From Parvibaculum sp. (GTDB taxonomy: Bacteria; Pseudomonadota; Alphaproteobacteria; Parvibaculales; Parvibaculaceae): a stretch of DNA of 64,000 nt. The stretch spans positions 310,001 through 374,000 of the forward strand of contig NZ_JAUSBV010000010.1 of the NCBI RefSeq assembly GCF_030651915.1, written 5' to 3'. Positions 18,998-28,100 of this stretch are shown in pieces. The position numbers and the translations under genes are program-made. Numbering within the stretch: position 1 is the first letter of the stretch; each line of letters begins with the position of its first letter. A model generated the notes under the pieces. That model was not told where the DNA came from. It saw only the letters and a program-made list of their open reading frames with translations, and did not search any database.

Positions 18998-20374
18998 TCA
19001 CGTCATGCTGCCGGCGAGACTGTCGATCTGCGCCGTTGCGGCATCGGCCTCGGCCGCGAAGGCGAGCCGTTGCGCCAGGCTCTGTCGCAGGCGCCAATAG
19101 GGAAGGGCGTGATGGGAATGCGGCGCCCGGTCGCGCACCCTTTCGATCCAGTCCCAGGCGGCCGTGTTGGCCCGCCCGCTCAGCCCTTGCGCCACCGCAT
19201 AGCCGAAATAGAAGCGGGTCCAATCGGCGGTGTCGCGGAAACCCTGCTCGACGTCCTCAAGCATGGCCGCATCGATCGCATTCTGGCGTGCGGCCAGGTG
19301 AAACCGCAGCAGCGACAATGCCGGCCGCTTCCGGCAGCGCGCCAGCAGCGCCGCCATCGCGGCAGGCGTCATCGGCCCGGCGAAGGTGGCGGCGAGGTTC
19401 GGCGCGGTGAAATAGGGGCCGACCCGCGCATCGATCATTTCCTCCAGCGCCGAAAGCGCTCCGTCGGCCTCGGGGCAGATGCCGTCGGCCAGATCGCGCA
19501 CGGCCTCGATCGCGGCAAGCTGGCGCGGCGCGGGTGCTGCCTGCTGCATGGCACCGTCGATCAGCTTGCGTGCCGCCGTGCCATGGGCCGGATTTCCGGC
19601 CGCCGCCATGGCGGCAAACAGCAGGTGGACATGAAAGGCATAGCCACCATCCCGCCGCAGCCCGGCCTCGATATCGCCGTCGCCGATGCGGGCAAACCAG
19701 CCGGCAATCTCAGCGGCGCGGGCCGCGTCCGGCATGCCGGTGCGGCCGGCGCCGTGAAACGAGAGTGCGGTCACGCGTTGCAGCGTCGTCCAGCGAATGG
19801 CGGGGTCCAGCGCGAAGAATTTCAGCATGTGCCAGACGACGCGGCGGTCGGTTGCCGCCATCCATGCCCCGGCACCGCTGAGATAGACTTCCTTGCTGTG
19901 TGCCAGATGGGTATCGAAGACACCCTTGAACTTGTCCTCGATCAGCAGGCGCTTCATTTCCGGATGGGCGGAGTCGCTGAGCGCCAGCGACACGGCGCCG
20001 TCGACCTGCACGGATACTGCCGGCGTGTCGACCACATCGGCTTTGTCCAGCGCCGCGCCAAGCAGTTCGACATGCCGCGGCAACAGCAGATCGTCATCGT
20101 CATTGTAGAAGATGCGCTCGGCCGCTGCCGCGCGCACCGCGCGGTCGCGATTGGCGACGCCGCGAAACGGTTCCTTCGACCGGTCGGAAAACAGGATGCG
20201 CGGGTCGCTACGGGCGAAGCTCTCGGCGATTTCACGCACTGCCGGCGTCGCGCCATCGCCGGACACCACGATCTCGATGTCGCGCACCGTTTGCGCCTGC
20301 GCCGAGCGGATCGACCAGGGCAGGGTGCTCGCCCTGTCATGGGTCGGGATCACAATGCTCGCATAGGGGGCCAT
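18998..20374 (-). CDS. Family 2 glycosyltransferase
   Basis: A 458-residue protein starting ATG at 20374 behind GGAGA. It begins YASIVIPTHDRASTLPWSIRS, the classic GT2 (GT-A fold) opening, and has the nucleotide-sugar/metal motif region FYNDDDDLLLPRH near residue 95. The second half is helical with no family I recognise. It likely adds a sugar to a surface polysaccharide, together with the epimerase gene 29 bp upstream in the same operon. An upstream in-frame extension to 20593 overlaps that gene and is unlikely to be used. Confidence 0.82.
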   Translation of the reverse strand: MAPYASIVIPTHDRASTLPWSIRSAQAQTVRDIEIVVSGDGATPAVREIAESFARSDPRILFSDRSKEPFRGVANRDRAVRAAAAERIFYNDDDDLLLPRHVELLGAALDKADVVDTPAVSVQVDGAVSLALSDSAHPEMKRLLIEDKFKGVFDTHLAHSKEVYLSGAGAWMAATDRRVVWHMLKFFALDPAIRWTTLQRVTALSFHGAGRTGMPDAARAAEIAGWFARIGDGDIEAGLRRDGGYAFHVHLLFAAMAAAGNPAHGTAARKLIDGAMQQAAPAPRQLAAIEAVRDLADGICPEADGALSALEEMIDARVGPYFTAPNLAATFAGPMTPAAMAALLARCRKRPALSLLRFHLAARQNAIDAAMLEDVEQGFRDTADWTRFYFGYAVAQGLSGRANTAAWDWIERVRDRAPHSHHALPYWRLRQSLAQRLAFAAEADAATAQIDSLAGSMT

Positions 20375-20403
20375 AAGGTCTCCGTCGATCGGCCGGTGGC
20401 GCG

Positions 20404-20952
20404 CTAGCGGAAGATCGGATGATCCGGAAACAGCGCCGACAGAAAAGGCTGCGCCGCGTCCGTTTCGGACAGGATCGGCGTTCGCGTCGGCCAATCGACG
20501 GCCAGCGTCGGATCGTTCCAGGCGACGCCAAACCGGTTCGCCGGATCGAACGGGGCCGAAACATCGTTCAGATAGTCGGTCTCGCTGAAGCAATAAAAAG
20601 CGTTGCTGAGGCCGCGGCTGACAAAGACGCGCGCATATTCGCCGGGTGCGTCGCCCAGCATGAAGCTCTCGCTCTGGCCGAAGGTCGGGCTTTCGGGCCG
20701 CACATCGGCGGACACGAACATCGCGGTGCCGCGCGGCACATAGACAAGCTTGTCCCAGGGCTCGGTATGGAAGCCCCGCAGCACGCCGGCGCGCGAGCGC
20801 GAATGGTTGCCCTGCGCCAGAACCGGCGCCCGCCCCAGCGCCTCGGCAAGCTCGCCGGCCTGATAGCTGTGCTTGAAAAAGCCGCGGCTGTCTTCGCGCA
20901 AAGGCCAGCGAACGAGGAACAGGCCGGCAATCGACGTCGGAAGGACAGGCAT
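20404..20952 (-). CDS. dTDP-4-dehydrorhamnose 3,5-epimerase family protein
   Basis: A 182-residue cupin-fold sugar-nucleotide epimerase. The family markers are FKHSYQ near residue 27, the GVLRGFHTEPWDKLVYVPRG block with the catalytic His, and the SDV/FGVAWNDP region. It forms a two-gene operon with the downstream glycosyltransferase. rfbA, rfbB and rfbD are not nearby, so the exact sugar is unknown. The 20953-21330 gap upstream is mostly a REPIN-like element. Confidence 0.85.
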   Translation of the reverse strand: MPVLPTSIAGLFLVRWPLREDSRGFFKHSYQAGELAEALGRAPVLAQGNHSRSRAGVLRGFHTEPWDKLVYVPRGTAMFVSADVRPESPTFGQSESFMLGDAPGEYARVFVSRGLSNAFYCFSETDYLNDVSAPFDPANRFGVAWNDPTLAVDWPTRTPILSETDAAQPFLSALFPDHPIFR

Positions 20953-21121
20953 GAACGCACCTCAGATCTGGAGTTCAGCTTGATCCAGATCAACCGCGCC
21001 CCCTGCCTGATATGCCAGAACGCAAGGCCGGAATAAATCCCCGATCGGTTGCCAGGCCCGGAAAACGTCATGCAAGGCCCGGCAAACCTCTTTGCGGGAG
21101 CCCTGTCTGTCGCTTGGTGAC

Positions 21122-21300
21122 TTCCCACCCTCCCCCTGAGGGAGGGTCAAAATTCGTCTTCGAATTTTGGGGAGGGGTAAGCGTGGAACGGCAACGCATA
21201 ATCGTGATTCCTGCATCCGCCGATAACGGAGCACCCCTCCCCGAAATTTGTTTCGCTAACGCTGCACAAATTTCGACCCTCCCTCAGGGGGAGGGTGGGA
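21122..21300. repeat. REPIN-like paired palindromic element (copy 2)
   Basis: The 27-bp arm at 21122-21148 is the exact reverse complement of 21274-21300; each arm is a CCCTCC/GGAGGG palindrome. Next to the left arm is an AAAATTCG/CGAATTTT hairpin and GGGGAGGGGT; next to the right arm are ACCCCTCCCC and GAAATTTG...CAAATTTC. The layout mirrors 11887-12085. It lies between the divergent-side start of the sugar epimerase gene and the stop of the Rnk-like gene, and no gene is seen in this 378-bp gap. Confidence 0.8.
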
Positions 21301-21330
21301 AATATCGATATCTCCCGTGTGTCTCCTATC

Positions 21331-21744
21331 TCACCCGCGCTCGACCACCCTCACCACCTTGAGCCAGCGCAGATCGCCATGGCGCGAGCTCCAGGAGATG
21401 GTCTGGCCTTCGCGCATGCCGAGCAGAGCCACGCCGACCGGCGAGGCGATCGAGACCACGCCCTCGTCCGACGAGCGCGCCGTCGGATAGACGAGCGTCA
21501 GCCGCTGCACGCGGCCCTTCATGCCGAAGATGAAGTCGACCGTCGAATTGACGGTCACGACATCGTCCGGCAGTTGCACCAGCGGCAGGACGGTCGCGCG
21601 CGCCAGCTCCCGATCGAGAAAATGCGCGACCTCCGGCAGCACGTCTTCAAGCCCGCCGGCCACCGCCGACAGTTGATCGTATTGCTCCGCCGCCACCATG
21701 ATCGGCGGCATTGCGGCGTGGATCGCTTCTGCATGCACGGTCAT
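21331..21744 (-). CDS. Rnk-like GreA/GreB C-terminal-domain protein (second of pair)
   Basis: A 137-residue protein with the Rnk plan: a short helical N-terminal part (VAAEQYDQLSAVAGGL, about 1-55) and a GreA/GreB C-terminal FKBP-like domain (about 60-135, with the family signature VVSIASPVGVALLGMREGQTI). Rnk binds RNA polymerase in the secondary-channel region but lacks the GreA cleavage finger. The start at 21744 follows the stop of the upstream paralogue by one base (TGAGATG), so the two are translationally coupled. Confidence 0.8.
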   Translation of the reverse strand: MTVHAEAIHAAMPPIMVAAEQYDQLSAVAGGLEDVLPEVAHFLDRELARATVLPLVQLPDDVVTVNSTVDFIFGMKGRVQRLTLVYPTARSSDEGVVSIASPVGVALLGMREGQTISWSSRHGDLRWLKVVRVVERG

Positions 21745-21745
21745 C

Positions 21746-22279
21746 TCAAGCGGCCTCCGGTCCGTTGTTGTCCGGCCCCTCTCCATCCGCCAAGTCTCCG
21801 GCCGGTGCGGCGTTTTCCATGCGGCGGCGGATATCGGCTTCCGGCTGAAAGTCGATGCCGGTGAGTTCGAGCGTCAGCCGCGCACCGTCGAAAAGTTCGG
21901 CCTCGACAATGTCGCCGGCGGACTGGCCGAACAGCGCCAGGCCGATGGGCGTCAGCACGCTCAGATACTGGCCATTCGGTGCCGGCCCCCGCTGCAATTG
22001 CATCATCCGCCGCTCGGCAAGGCGGCCGTCAATTCGATAGCGAACGACGCTGCCCAGCGTCGCCACGGTTTCGGCGACGGCGGCGCCCGCCACCACCTTT
22101 GCCTCGGCGAGTTTCGCGCGGACGCGGGCCCGCATCGGGCTCGTGAGATCGAGGTCCTCGAAGCTCGCGGCTTCAAGCCGCGCATAATCCGACGAGGTCA
22201 GCACGGGCCGCGATGCCGTTTGCGGGTTCGGAACGATATTCAGTTGGGCGCGGCTGCCGCCGCCATTGACGATGGACAT
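21746..22279 (-). CDS. Rnk-like GreA/GreB C-terminal-domain protein (first of pair)
   Basis: A 177-residue paralogue of the following gene. It has an N-terminal helical segment (about 28-65), a GreA/GreB C-terminal domain (about 70-145, VVRYRIDGRLAERRMMQL and LSVLTPIGLALFGQSAGDIV), and a low-complexity acidic tail. A coupled pair suggests a heteromer or divided roles at RNA polymerase; that is inference. A GC-rich imperfect stem at 22354-22399 lies in its 5' leader. The rest of the 319-bp gap to 22598 shows no gene. Confidence 0.75.
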   Translation of the reverse strand: MSIVNGGGSRAQLNIVPNPQTASRPVLTSSDYARLEAASFEDLDLTSPMRARVRAKLAEAKVVAGAAVAETVATLGSVVRYRIDGRLAERRMMQLQRGPAPNGQYLSVLTPIGLALFGQSAGDIVEAELFDGARLTLELTGIDFQPEADIRRRMENAAPAGDLADGEGPDNNGPEAA

Positions 22280-22598
22280 GACAAAACCTCATCGCACGGC
22301 TGGACCCATGGTCCGCCGATGCCGATTGAAATGAAACGATCTGTGAAGTCGGTCCCCGGGTCTGGCTCGCGCAAAGGCGCAAAGCCGCGAGCCCGGGGCT
22401 AATGTCCCGCGAGCAGCGTACCCGGCGTCAGAAAAACAGGTGCGGTGGCTTTGCGCATAATGACCTCAGGCTAGCCCTTGTGCCGGAAAAGTCAAAGCGG
22501 GCAGGGGTGGCCGAACGCCGCAGCCCGATTCGCTTCCCGCTTGCTTTCCCTCCGTCCGCTGAGCACCATGATGCCCGGAAACCGGCAAGGGGGGGTGC

Positions 22599-22982
22599 AT
22601 GATCGACTGGCGCAGATATCCAAATTTCAGCGAGCGCGAATTTCGCTGCTCGGCCACCGGCCAATGCGACATGCAGGCCGAATTTCTTGATGTGCTGCAA
22701 GCGATCCGCACCGAATACGGAAGGCCCATGCGCATCAGTTCGGGTTTTCGTGCCCGCTCGCACCCGGTCGAAAGACGAAAGGCCGCCACAGGCGCGCATC
22801 CTCAAGGCATTGCCGCCGATATTCTGGTCTCCGGCGCGGCGGCGCTGGCGCTGATGGACATTGCCCGCAAGCATGGCATCCGCCGCATCGGCCTCAACCA
22901 GAAAGGCGCCGTCTCCGGCCGCTTCCTGCATCTCGACATTGGCGGGCCGGGCCTGTCGTCGCCAGCCGTCTGGACCTATTGA
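22599..22982 (+). CDS. M15-family (endolysin-like) D-Ala-D-Ala peptidase
   Basis: A 127-residue metallopeptidase that should cut peptidoglycan peptide stems. Zinc ligands are visible as His67 and Asp74 (HPQGIAAD) and His111 (FLHLDIG). SSGFRARSHP and the opening WRRYPNFSEREF are typical of the short phage-type M15 peptidases. There is no signal peptide, so it would need a holin or lysis to reach the wall, or acts as a domesticated phage enzyme. The AAGGGGGGG ribosome-binding site supports the start at 22599. Confidence 0.82.
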   Translation: MIDWRRYPNFSEREFRCSATGQCDMQAEFLDVLQAIRTEYGRPMRISSGFRARSHPVERRKAATGAHPQGIAADILVSGAAALALMDIARKHGIRRIGLNQKGAVSGRFLHLDIGGPGLSSPAVWTY

Positions 22983-23003
22983 ACGGGCGCGCCCGCCGGG
23001 TGA

Positions 23004-23363
23004 TTACGGAGCGGGCGTCACGAGCCTGACGATGCCGACTGCCAAACCCAAAGCCTGATCGACGGCATCGATAATGTCCGTGGTTCGGTCGAGGCCCTTG
23101 AGAATTTCGTCGATCCTTTGATTGGCGGCGACAAGCGCGGCGGTCGCACCGGTAACCTGAGCCGTGGAATTGCGGAGTCCGGCGACAATCGCTGCGGTCA
23201 GCGCATCCCTGCAGCCGTTTAGCAATCTCCCAAGACGTTGGACTGTTTCATCGCTTGCCTGAGGATCGAATCTCGCTTTCCTGTAGGCCGCATGGGCTAG
23301 CCGATAGGCTTCTTCGAGAGCTTCAATCGGGTTCGATGTTTCTGTTGCGGGGTCGTTTGGCAT
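23004..23363 (-). CDS. Hypothetical helical protein
   Basis: A 119-residue protein I do not recognise. It appears all-helical (YRLAHAAYRKARF, ANQRIDEILKGLDRTTDIIDAVDQAL) with a mildly hydrophobic C-terminal helix ending VGIVRLVTPAP. It follows the lipoprotein gene by 47 bp in the same direction and probably belongs to one transcript. Both are poorer in G+C by eye than flanking genes, suggesting later acquisition. A role with the envelope is only inferred from the partner. Confidence 0.6.
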   Translation of the reverse strand: MPNDPATETSNPIEALEEAYRLAHAAYRKARFDPQASDETVQRLGRLLNGCRDALTAAIVAGLRNSTAQVTGATAALVAANQRIDEILKGLDRTTDIIDAVDQALGLAVGIVRLVTPAP

Positions 23364-23410
23364 TGCCGTTCGTCCTCACACCGGGAATTTTTCTGCAGTC
23401 AGAAAACAAG

Positions 23411-24466
23411 TCATTGGTTCACCAGTTTGTTGAGCGTCTCCACGATTTCGTTCAACCGCGCGAGATCGATGGGGACTCCTTCCTCGAGTTTCTGGTGCCC
23501 GGACTCGAGTTCCCGGATAGCGTTGACCATTGCGATGTATTTTTGGGCGCGCTCTGCGGCTATTGTCTTTTGCCGATGCTCGATGACACCGGCAAGCGCC
23601 TTGTTCAGGTTGTCGTATTTTGCCAGTTTTGCGTCAAAGTCTTTGGTCGGGGTAAAACCCAATTCGACAAACGCGGCTCTCTTTTCGGCGGTCTCATCAA
23701 TCGCGCTGTCGCATTTCCCGTTGACCCTTTTGACGCATCTTAATGTATCCCTGAGTTCCGCTTCGATGCCAGGGAGCAGAGTTCTTTGCAATGCCGACAT
23801 GTAATCTCGCTCGCCCTCAAGCGCTTCGGCGAGTGCTTCCAACCCCGGTCTGATTTCACGACTTGCCGCCAGAACAGCACGCTTGTGCGCTTCGACCGCC
23901 AACATGCCGCTGGCTATGGTCGATCTCGACGTCGTCTTTTCGCTAATGGAAGAGATATTCGATTTTGCACGCTTGTTGACGATGGTGATGTAGTCGTTTG
24001 TCTGTTTTGCGAAAGTCGAGATCCGCTGTTCGACATTGCTTTGGTGGTCGCGCAGGGCCAGCTTTGAAAAAGAACGATAGACGGAAACGAGTGCCGCAGA
24101 CGACTTTGCGCGCGCCTCGAATATTTCCTGCATTTCCTTGAGACTTTTGACGGATTCGGACTCGTCCGGTTCCTTGTCCTCTGTCTCTTCTGTATCTATC
24201 GAATTCCTGCCATCCAGATCTATTCGCACTTCGACCTGGAGCTTCGCGATTTCCAGCCTTGCCTGCATTTCCTTCTGCTCGTCATGCAGCGCCGTCGCCG
24301 CCGCCGTTCCGCTGGCGGCCAAAGCCTGTGCCGCATCGAGGCTGACCGAGGAGCAGGCAGCGGTCAGGAGCAGGGCCAACGCCGCAATGGCGGGCAGGAC
24401 GGCGCGGTGCATCGCGCCGGTCGCGCATGAAGCGGTTCTGTCTTCAGGTGATGTCGAATGTGTCAT
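23411..24466 (-). CDS. Hypothetical lipoprotein with long helical body
   Basis: A 351-residue protein. The hydrophobic stretch AIAALALLLTAACSSV contains a lipobox (TAAC), so the mature protein is probably lipid-anchored. The body is highly charged and helical, with a Glu/Asp-rich patch (TEETEDKEPDESE) and probable coiled coil. The start at 24466 has GAGGGG before it; ATG at 24412 would give a more standard signal peptide. No domain is recognised. Its A+T-richer codons differ from neighbouring genes, pointing to transfer. Confidence 0.65.
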   Translation of the reverse strand: MTHSTSPEDRTASCATGAMHRAVLPAIAALALLLTAACSSVSLDAAQALAASGTAAATALHDEQKEMQARLEIAKLQVEVRIDLDGRNSIDTEETEDKEPDESESVKSLKEMQEIFEARAKSSAALVSVYRSFSKLALRDHQSNVEQRISTFAKQTNDYITIVNKRAKSNISSISEKTTSRSTIASGMLAVEAHKRAVLAASREIRPGLEALAEALEGERDYMSALQRTLLPGIEAELRDTLRCVKRVNGKCDSAIDETAEKRAAFVELGFTPTKDFDAKLAKYDNLNKALAGVIEHRQKTIAAERAQKYIAMVNAIRELESGHQKLEEGVPIDLARLNEIVETLNKLVNQ

Positions 24467-24747
24467 ACCGCCGCCCCTCGTTTCCGCAAACAGATTGATC
24501 GACGGCGAAAGTTTTTTCAATCGTTATTTGGACAGTGTCAGTAATATTGACCGAATACTTCGGGCCTCTATTTGTTCTGCTTTTGAAGACCCGAGCGGCG
24601 TCTTCCGAGCGCATGCACGCCGGAGCCTCTTGCCCGCCCTCCGTCTGCTGATCATCATTACCGGGATCGAATCGCGCGGCGGGCTCAGGTGTGGTAGCCG
24701 GCCCGCGCGCTATGCGTTCGGCAACCGGTCAGACAATGGGGGGAACC

Positions 24748-25128
24748 ATGAAGATCGACCGTCTTTTTCTCGTCATCGCGGCTATCTACATCCTGGTGGG
24801 CATGGGGCTCGGGATGTTCATGGGCCAATCTCAGGATTTCTCGCACCGCACAACGCACACCCATATCAACCTGCTGGGTTTCGTCAGCATGACGCTCTTC
24901 GCACTGGTCTATCGCGTCTGGCCGGCGATGCAGCAAAGCGTGCTCGCCAGGATCCATTTCTTCGCCTACCAGATCGGCGCTCTGATCATGGTGTCGGCCA
25001 TTTTCCTGAAATATGGTGGCCATGCGGAGGAGGGCGTTTTTGGGCCGATGTTCGGCGTCTCGGAGGCCCTGCTGGTTCTCGGCATGATCTGCTTCCTGAT
25101 CGGCGTCGTCAGGTCCGCCAGGGAATAA
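24748..25128 (+). CDS. Small four-helix membrane protein resembling haem-copper oxidase subunit I
   Basis: A 126-residue protein with four membrane segments (about 6-25, 38-57, 71-88, 100-122). Between the first and second is HRTTHTHINLLGFVSM (His33, His37, His39), which resembles the haem-ligand helix of CcoN/NorB subunits; His70 and His92 lie in other helices. It is far too short to be an oxidase. A haem- or metal-binding role is possible but unproven. The start at 24748 has GGGGGG upstream. It is divergent from the lipoprotein gene. Confidence 0.65.
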   Translation: MKIDRLFLVIAAIYILVGMGLGMFMGQSQDFSHRTTHTHINLLGFVSMTLFALVYRVWPAMQQSVLARIHFFAYQIGALIMVSAIFLKYGGHAEEGVFGPMFGVSEALLVLGMICFLIGVVRSARE

Positions 25129-25188
25129 GCGGGCGGGCAACAGGCAACGGGCGCGCCTCATACGTGGCGTGATGCCCGTCGCACCCGC

Positions 25189-28100
25189 TCAGGGCGCGAG
25201 ATCGATTTTAGGACCGCCGCCACCTCGGGGTCGGTTGCCGATACCGATTCCGATATTCAGGTTGTCCATGAAATTGGTGTTCTTGACGCAGCTCCCGTTC
25301 CGCTCGCGTGTTCCCTTCGGACATTCGCAGGCGGTGCGCTCGCCATTGAGTGTCATCGGGGCGGCACAAAGCGGCACACAGCCGATGCCCTCCATCACCT
25401 GGCCGTCCGCGCATGAAGCTTGCGGCGGTTCCGGCGCGTCGGGTTCTTCGGGTTCGTCCGGATAGCTCTGCTCCACCGGCTGGACGCAACCGACATCGGT
25501 CACCAGAAATTCACCGGCCGGGCAGGAACAGGTCGTCGGCGAAATCTTGCTCATGTTCGGGTACCGGCAGCTGCATTCATTGCCGCGCAGTACCGCCGAA
25601 TGCCGGTCGCAGGTCGGGCTCTTGACGCAGCCCTCGCCGGCGACAAGCGAACTGCCGCTCGGGCATGCGCAGACGGTCGCGGTTTTTTGTGTCATGTCCT
25701 CGAAGCGGCATTGGCACTGGCCGTCCTTGAGGCGTGTGCTGCGCGGGTCGCATTCGGGTTCCGGCGGCGGCGTCACGGGCGGCGTCACAGTCGGCGCGTC
25801 GACCTCGCTGGTGGCGCAACTCTGGTTGTTGGTATCGTTGCTGTCGACGTGGCCGGATTCCGGCGTCAGGCCGACCGTCGCGCAATTTTCATAGACGAAC
25901 GAGGTCGAACTCGTCGACGGATTGCCCCTGATCGTGATCGGCGGCAGGTGCGCGCCCGTGGCGATTTGCGCCGTGCCGAGATAGGTGCAGCTCAGCGTGC
26001 CGCCGGCGGGAATCGGAAACTGGCCGACAGGGCCGCAATCCCAATCCGTGCCCGATGCATTGGTAAAGATCATTCCCGGCGGCACGACATCCGTCACCAC
26101 GATCGCGCTCTGACCGGTAAAGGGAGCGCCGGTATTGGTCACTGTCAGCGTGAAATCGACGAAGTTGACGATGGTCGGAGGCCCCGCACCCTGTAGTTCT
26201 TCGGTCCCCGCCTCGCCGGTCTTCTCGATGGTGAGGTCGATGATCTCCGGCTCTTCCTCGGGCTCGGTGCCGTCATCGGGCACCGTCACCTCGACAACGC
26301 CGGAGCAGCACAGGTCGGTCCCCGGCTTGCTGCCGCCACCGGTTTCGACCGCATCGACCACGAAACTGACAGTCATGCCGGGCACCAGACCGGTCAGATT
26401 CCAGCTTCCCTGAATCGAACCGCCGCCAAATGTTTGCGACGGCGAAACGACCGTCACGCCGCCGGTCGTCGAACGCACCGTGACAAGCGTCGAGGAAAAG
26501 CCCGGGGGGCCGCTGCCGGACAGCGTCAGCGTTCCGGTTCCATCCGGGTTTGCCGCGAGCGATGGTACAAGCTCCAGACAATCGGGCCCGGTCACGGGGC
26601 CGCATTCGCCGCCCACGGCCATCCCGAGGTCGATACTGGCATCCAGCGTCGAGAATTCATCCGTCAGGGTGGCGGCGTTCGAAACCTCGCCGCAGCCATC
26701 GACCGTCGCGCGGTAACAGATTTGCGACTGTTCGTCGGCGGTGTAATTCAGCTCTATCTGATAGTCGGTCGCAGGCGGCGTGCCGCCGGAATAGGTCGGC
26801 GTGAAGTCGAGCGTGACCGTGCTGCTTGTGCCCGTCGCGGACAGGTTGACGGTATAGCTATTGGCAGCTGTCACGGCGATCGTCTGAAGCACCGTACCGG
26901 AGCCGTCCCTGAGCGTGATCGTGCCCCCGGTCAGCTCTGCCGGACGATTGAGAATTTCGATCGTGGTCCAGGTCGCGTTGTCGGGCTTGTGAAAACAGAA
27001 CGCCTCGTCGAGTTTGAACGTGGCGTGGTAGTCCTGCGGCGTGCAGGCACCGGCCGACGCCGTGCCGTCCAGTCCGAAACGCACCAGGATGCCGCCATGA
27101 CCCAGCCCGTAGATGCAAGATTGCGGGGCGGACGGATCAGACGCATAGCCATAATCGCCAACGCTTCCGCGCGTGGTACCGCCGCCATCGGTCCAGGCAC
27201 CTGAGCTTTTCCAGTAGGGCGTGAACGGCGTGCAGGCGGCATTGGTCGCAAAATCATGGCATTTCGGCACAACGGCGCCTGTATAGGGCGGGTAGAGCAC
27301 GCGCGTGGTGCCCGGAATGTGATAGGCCGCAAAGATCGGCGACGACGACAATGCGGCCGGCCATGCGGTCACGTTGCTTCCGTTGACGGTGCTGAAACAG
27401 CGGAAATTGCTCGCTCCGAAAGTCTGAACCAGGCAGATCGCATTCATGATGCCGCTGCTGTCGATGCCCGGTCCCAGATGGGTTCCAGACGTTGCGCCGC
27501 CGTTCACGCCGCCGGCCGGCCAGCCCGCGCAAAACGAGCCGTCCGACAAATTCAGGCAGTAGACGCGCGGCGGCAGCGTCTCGGAAACGAAGAGCCGCGT
27601 TCCATTCTCTTCGACGAACATGTCGCGCGATCGCGCGCCGGTCGTATGCGGCGGGATCGTCGGCGGCGTCCAGCCCGCACAGGCCGGTGCGCCGGGCAGG
27701 GCGATGTCGACGCAATAAACCTTGTCCAGAGCAAACATCAGCAGGCGCGACGGATTCTGCGGATCGGTCCTCACGCCCGCGACATAGAAATCGAGATTGA
27801 CCCCGACATAAGGTCCGGCGGTGCCGCCCATGTTGAGGCTTGGTTGCCCCGGCAATCCGACGAAGGCGCAGGCCGTATCCGCTTCGGCGTCCCAGCATCC
27901 CAGGCCGAATTCGAGTGTCGTTCTCGAAACCTCGTCGTAGCGGCCGACGGGGAAGTAGATTTTCCTGTCATATACAGCGGCATGCGGAAAATCCGGCGTT
28001 GTCAGCTGTTCCGGCGACGTGCTGACGCGGAGCGGGTAGGCCGGCGTGCAGTTTGCCAGTGTGGCGCCGAGCCAGCACATGATCTTGCCGTTGATGGCTT

